In this document: piece after piece, positions 4,856-7,614 of the stretch
Numbering within the stretch: the stretch's first letter is position 1
Layout: each line of letters opens with the position of its first letter
Source of the DNA: IDS-8 sp965651325
GTDB taxonomy: Bacteria; Pseudomonadota; Gammaproteobacteria; Steroidobacterales; Woeseiaceae
Assembly (NCBI GenBank): GCA_965651325.1
Contig: CBFGSB010000146.1
Coordinates: 1-7,614 of the forward strand
Length of the DNA stretch: 7,614 nt
Reading direction: 5' to 3'
Made by a program: the position numbers and the translations under genes
The notes under the pieces: generated by a model
The model's database searches: none
What the model was told of the DNA's origin: nothing
What the model saw: only the letters and a program-made list of their open reading frames with translations

Positions 4856-6268
4856 ATGACGGAACCCGCCTGGTACTCGGTGCTGCCGCCCGTGCTCGCG
4901 ATCGTCCTCGCCATCTGGACGAAACAGGTCATTCTTGCGCTGTTCGCCGGCCTCTGGATCGGTTACACGCTGCTCAACGGGATGAATCCGTTGATCGGGG
5001 TGACGGAGGCGTTCGACGGCATCATTGCCGTGTTCGGCGACCCCGGGGATGCGCGCGTGCTGCTGTTCGCGCTCATCATCGGCTCCCTGATCGCCACCAT
5101 CGAGTACGCCGGCGGCGTGCGCGGCTTCGTGCATTTCGTGGAGACGCGCCGCTGGGTGCACAACGGCAAACGCGCGCAATGGCTTGCGTGGATTTGCGGC
5201 ATCGTCATTTTCATCGAGTCCAATATCACGCTGCTGGTGGCGGGGTCCGTCAGCCGGCCGCTGTTCGATCGCTACCGCGTGTCGCGGGAGAAGCTCGCCT
5301 ATATCATCGATGCGACCTCGGCTCCCGTATGCGCGATGATTCCGCTGAATGCCTGGGGTGCGATTCTCATCAGCCTGACAGCGACGGCCGGCGTGGAGAA
5401 CGCGCTACAGACGGTCGTGGCGTCGCTGCCTTTCAATCTGTACGCGATCGCCGCGATTCTCCTGGCCGCGTACGTGATCTCGCGTGATTTCGATATCGGG
5501 CCGATGAAGCAGGCGGAGGAGCGAACGCGTCAGGGCCAGCTGCTGTGGCCCGGTGCCACGCCGCTGGTCGACGTTTCCGCGGAAACGATCGATGAAAGCC
5601 CGGACGATGTCCCTTCCGCGGCGTTCATGCTCGTGCCGATACTCGCGATGATCGCGATGATGCCGATAGGGCTCTACATCACGGGAGACGGCAATCTCAT
5701 GGCGGGGTCCGGCTCCGAGTCGATTCTCTGGGCGGTATCGTTCGCGCTTCTGGTCGCCTGGGTCATGATCCTCGGAGCGCGGCGCGGTAACGTGAACGAG
5801 CTGATGAGAGAGTTCATGAAAGGCGCAGGCTCGCTGCTGCCGATTTCGGCGATCCTGCTGCTCGCGCTCGCGCTGGGTGACGTGGCCGGGCTGCTCGGCA
5901 CCGGCGAGTACGTCGCGCGGTTCCTCGGCGACAACATACCCGTCGTGCTGCTCGCACCCCTGGTATTTCTCACTGCGGCTTTCATTTCGTTTGCCACCGG
6001 CACGAGCTGGGGCACGTTCGCCATCATCATCCCGATTGCCGTGCCGCTCGCCATGAACCTCGACCTGCACGTGCCGCTGTTCCTCGGCGCCGCCGTCGCC
6101 GGGTCCATTTTCGGCGACCACTGCTCGCCCATCAGCGATACGACAGTCGTCGCCTCGATGGCGTCGGCCACCGACCACATCGATCACGTGCGCACGCAGC
6201 TTCCGTACGCGCTGCTTGGTGCCGCCATTGCAACCGCCGGTTTCCTGGCCTTGAGCTTCGTCTTCTGA
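4856..6268 (+). CDS. NhaC-family sodium/proton antiporter
   Basis: 470-residue polytopic inner-membrane protein, close to the usual family length, with around 11-12 hydrophobic segments. The NhaC-type antiporter domain is marked by ESNITLLVAGSVSRPLFD (121-138), IDATSAPVCAMIPLNAWG (151-168), FATGTSWGTF (379-388) and the signature GDHCSPISDTTVVASM (420-435), followed by ATDHIDHVRTQLPYAL (438-453). Polar residues inside these membrane segments are expected to form the ion path. The family role is electrogenic or electroneutral Na+/H+ exchange for pH and sodium balance. Some members instead exchange organic acids (for example malate/lactate with protons and sodium), so the substrate is not settled by sequence. 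A charged loop of about 45 residues (210-255) separates two membrane halves. It is divergent from the cytochrome operon across 80 bases and convergent with the hydrolase gene at a 14-base junction. ATG 4856 starts directly before the first membrane segment. Confidence 0.93.
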   Translation: MTEPAWYSVLPPVLAIVLAIWTKQVILALFAGLWIGYTLLNGMNPLIGVTEAFDGIIAVFGDPGDARVLLFALIIGSLIATIEYAGGVRGFVHFVETRRWVHNGKRAQWLAWICGIVIFIESNITLLVAGSVSRPLFDRYRVSREKLAYIIDATSAPVCAMIPLNAWGAILISLTATAGVENALQTVVASLPFNLYAIAAILLAAYVISRDFDIGPMKQAEERTRQGQLLWPGATPLVDVSAETIDESPDDVPSAAFMLVPILAMIAMMPIGLYITGDGNLMAGSGSESILWAVSFALLVAWVMILGARRGNVNELMREFMKGAGSLLPISAILLLALALGDVAGLLGTGEYVARFLGDNIPVVLLAPLVFLTAAFISFATGTSWGTFAIIIPIAVPLAMNLDLHVPLFLGAAVAGSIFGDHCSPISDTTVVASMASATDHIDHVRTQLPYALLGAAIATAGFLALSFVF

Positions 6269-6285
6269 CGGCAGGGTCGCCGTCA
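6266..6285. terminator. Perfect hairpin spanning both convergent stop codons
   Basis: TGACGGC (6266-6272) and GCCGTCA (6279-6285) form a 7-bp perfect GC-rich stem with a 6-base loop. The outer three bases of each arm are the TGA stop of the antiporter (+) and of the hydrolase (-). No T tract follows on either strand, so it is not a textbook intrinsic terminator; it may still act as a bidirectional end or an RNA 3' stabiliser. Confidence 0.45.
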
Positions 6286-7614
6286 GTCGTCGATGACGGG
6301 GAGCAGGATGCGCGAGGGGTGCGCTTCGCTGTGGTGGATGATGATACGCGCCGGTTTTGATTCCGCCGAGAAGATCTCGGAGTCGCCGCTCTGCAGGTTG
6401 CGTGAGAAGTGCGGCGCGAACGACGCCGACACCTGGATGCGCACGCGATGGCCGGGCGCGAAGCGGTTGCTCGTGACGAGGTTCGGCAGGCGCAGCTCGT
6501 AGACTTCGCCCGGCGCCAGCAACTGCCGGCCCGCTTCCGGGTTCCGGTAACTCGCGCGCACAACGTCATTACCCGGTCCCATGAGGCTGATCGCGCGGCC
6601 GTCGGGGTAGACGTCGAGTACCCGCACCCACAGGTCGAAGTCGCGGCAGTCGCAGGATGCGTAAACAACCGCCTCGAGGGCGCCCGCCACCGTCAGTTCC
6701 TGCGCGAGCGGCGCGCTGTCGAACACGAGCAGGTCGTCGCGTTCCGCCAGTGCCCGGTAATCCTGCGGAGCGAAAGAGGCATAGGGGTCGACGACGGGGG
6801 CGGCCGGATCTGCCAGGAAGCTGCTGGATGGCGGTCCGTCATGCGGCGCGGTATCCCGGTTCAATAGCGCTCCGCCCGACAGGTAGAGCGGCAGTTCCGT
6901 TGCGTGCGGTGGTGGCCAGCTACCGGCTTCCCGCCACTCGTTGGCGCCCATCACGAACCAGCGCACCGGCGGGCCGATGGCGAAGCGGTTGTCGGCGTCC
7001 TTGAGGTAGTGATCGAAAAAGTCGAGCACGAGGTCGTCGTAGTCGATGACAGCCGCCGGGCCGAAGTCGAGCACGCCGGTTTCGCTGGTCTCCGTGGAGC
7101 CGACGCCGTGCACCCAGGGACCCAGCACGAGGTGAGCATTCGCGGCGCCGTCCGGCCGGGATGCGACGAGCCCGTTGAAATTCGTGCCCGCACCTTCGGG
7201 GCCGTACGCCTCGTCGAACCAGCCGCTCAGGTTCAGGACGGCAGCGTCGACGTCGCCGTAGCGCCCGCGAATCTCGGCCCAGTCCCACCACGGATCCTCC
7301 GGCGGGTGACGCAGCCATTCGTAGTAGTACGGCGCGGCGTCGCGCAGGTACGGCAGCTCGACCAGCGGCAGCCAGGAGCGGTAGGTTTCGGCCACCTCCT
7401 CCCACCTGGCGCTCGCTTCCTCCGTGCTCGTGATACCCGGGAGGCCGAGCCGGTCGCGCGTGTCGGGTGCGATGTTGACGTAGATCCACGGCAGCCAGGA
7501 CAGGTCGAAGATGCCGTTCATGTAGAAGAAGTTGCGTGGCGACGAGAATGTCATCGCCGGCACCATCGCTTCGAGGTGCGGCGGCGACTCGACCGCGGCC
7601 AGCCACTGCACGGC
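6283..7614 (-). CDS. CocE/NonD family alpha/beta hydrolase, N terminus outside window
   Basis: The visible 443 residues are the C-terminal part of a serine hydrolase of the X-Pro dipeptidyl-peptidase (S15)/cocaine esterase type, which hydrolyses acyl ester or peptide bonds. The window starts inside the catalytic domain at AVQWLAAVESPPHLEAMVPA, which in this family follows closely after the nucleophile motif GxSYxG; the Ser is therefore just beyond the edge. Counting from the first complete codon at the right edge, the other two triad residues are visible: Asp 134 in LSGWFDEAYG and His 169 in LGPWVHG. A helical cap region lies between (about 45-115). From about residue 240 (LPLYLSGGALL) to the end is the beta-rich PepX C-terminal jelly-roll domain, with FDLWVRVLDVYPDGRA and FAPGHRVRIQVSASFAPHF. 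Family members run to roughly 550-650 residues, so perhaps 110-200 are missing, including any signal peptide. The in-frame GTG at 7611 is not a real start. The substrate cannot be inferred. Confidence 0.92.
   Translation of the reverse strand, partial: AVQWLAAVESPPHLEAMVPAMTFSSPRNFFYMNGIFDLSWLPWIYVNIAPDTRDRLGLPGITSTEEASARWEEVAETYRSWLPLVELPYLRDAAPYYYEWLRHPPEDPWWDWAEIRGRYGDVDAAVLNLSGWFDEAYGPEGAGTNFNGLVASRPDGAANAHLVLGPWVHGVGSTETSETGVLDFGPAAVIDYDDLVLDFFDHYLKDADNRFAIGPPVRWFVMGANEWREAGSWPPPHATELPLYLSGGALLNRDTAPHDGPPSSSFLADPAAPVVDPYASFAPQDYRALAERDDLLVFDSAPLAQELTVAGALEAVVYASCDCRDFDLWVRVLDVYPDGRAISLMGPGNDVVRASYRNPEAGRQLLAPGEVYELRLPNLVTSNRFAPGHRVRIQVSASFAPHFSRNLQSGDSEIFSAESKPARIIIHHSEAHPSRILLPVIDD

Noticed and set aside
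1..7614. Search for a defence system, phage, transposon, CRISPR array or tRNA
   Set aside because: No transposase, integrase, nuclease, toxin-antitoxin, regularly spaced repeats, terminal inverted repeats or cloverleaf seen. Gene content is ordinary metabolism and transport, so no new system is claimed.

Overview
The window is dense, GC-rich bacterial DNA (six substantial genes plus one small one). Sec signal peptides, periplasmic c-type cytochromes, a lipobox and a secreted gamma-glutamyltransferase all point to a Gram-negative cell. The overall style (high GC, c-type cytochromes, NhaC-type antiporter, CocE/NonD hydrolase) fits a proteobacterium, possibly a marine gammaproteobacterium. That placement is inference; no rRNA or other phylogenetic marker is present.

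Layout, left to right. (1) The 3' end of a small lipoprotein gene on + (to 227). (2) After a 91-base convergent gap, a 12-helix MFS transporter on - (319-1629). (3) A divergent control region (about 1630-1742), then a full-length gamma-glutamyltransferase on + (1743-3458). (4) A two-gene cytochrome operon on -: a cytochrome c'/c-556-like protein (4308-4775) whose end overlaps the start of a diheme cytochrome c (3452-4318) by 11 bases. The diheme gene overlaps the end of the gamma-glutamyltransferase gene by 7 bases, tail to tail. (5) An 80-base divergent promoter region, then an NhaC-family sodium/proton antiporter on + (4856-6268). (6) A 14-base convergent junction holding a perfect hairpin. 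(7) The C-terminal three quarters or so of a CocE/NonD-type alpha/beta hydrolase on -, running off the right edge (6283-7614).

The genes do not form one obvious pathway. Two enzymes act on amide or ester-type small molecules (gamma-glutamyltransferase in the periplasm; CocE/NonD hydrolase), and two are transporters. The cytochrome pair looks like a periplasmic electron-transfer unit, but no dehydrogenase or oxidase partner lies in the window. I see no CRISPR array, mobile element, tRNA, rRNA or recognisable defence system. The most interesting signals are residue-level departures: a gamma-glutamyltransferase with Glu where the substrate-binding Asn of the E. coli enzyme normally sits, a diheme cytochrome whose first heme domain has no methionine at all, and a c'-type cytochrome with Met at the usual distal Leu position. 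There are also compact gene junctions with stop codons embedded in a hairpin or overlapping on opposite strands.
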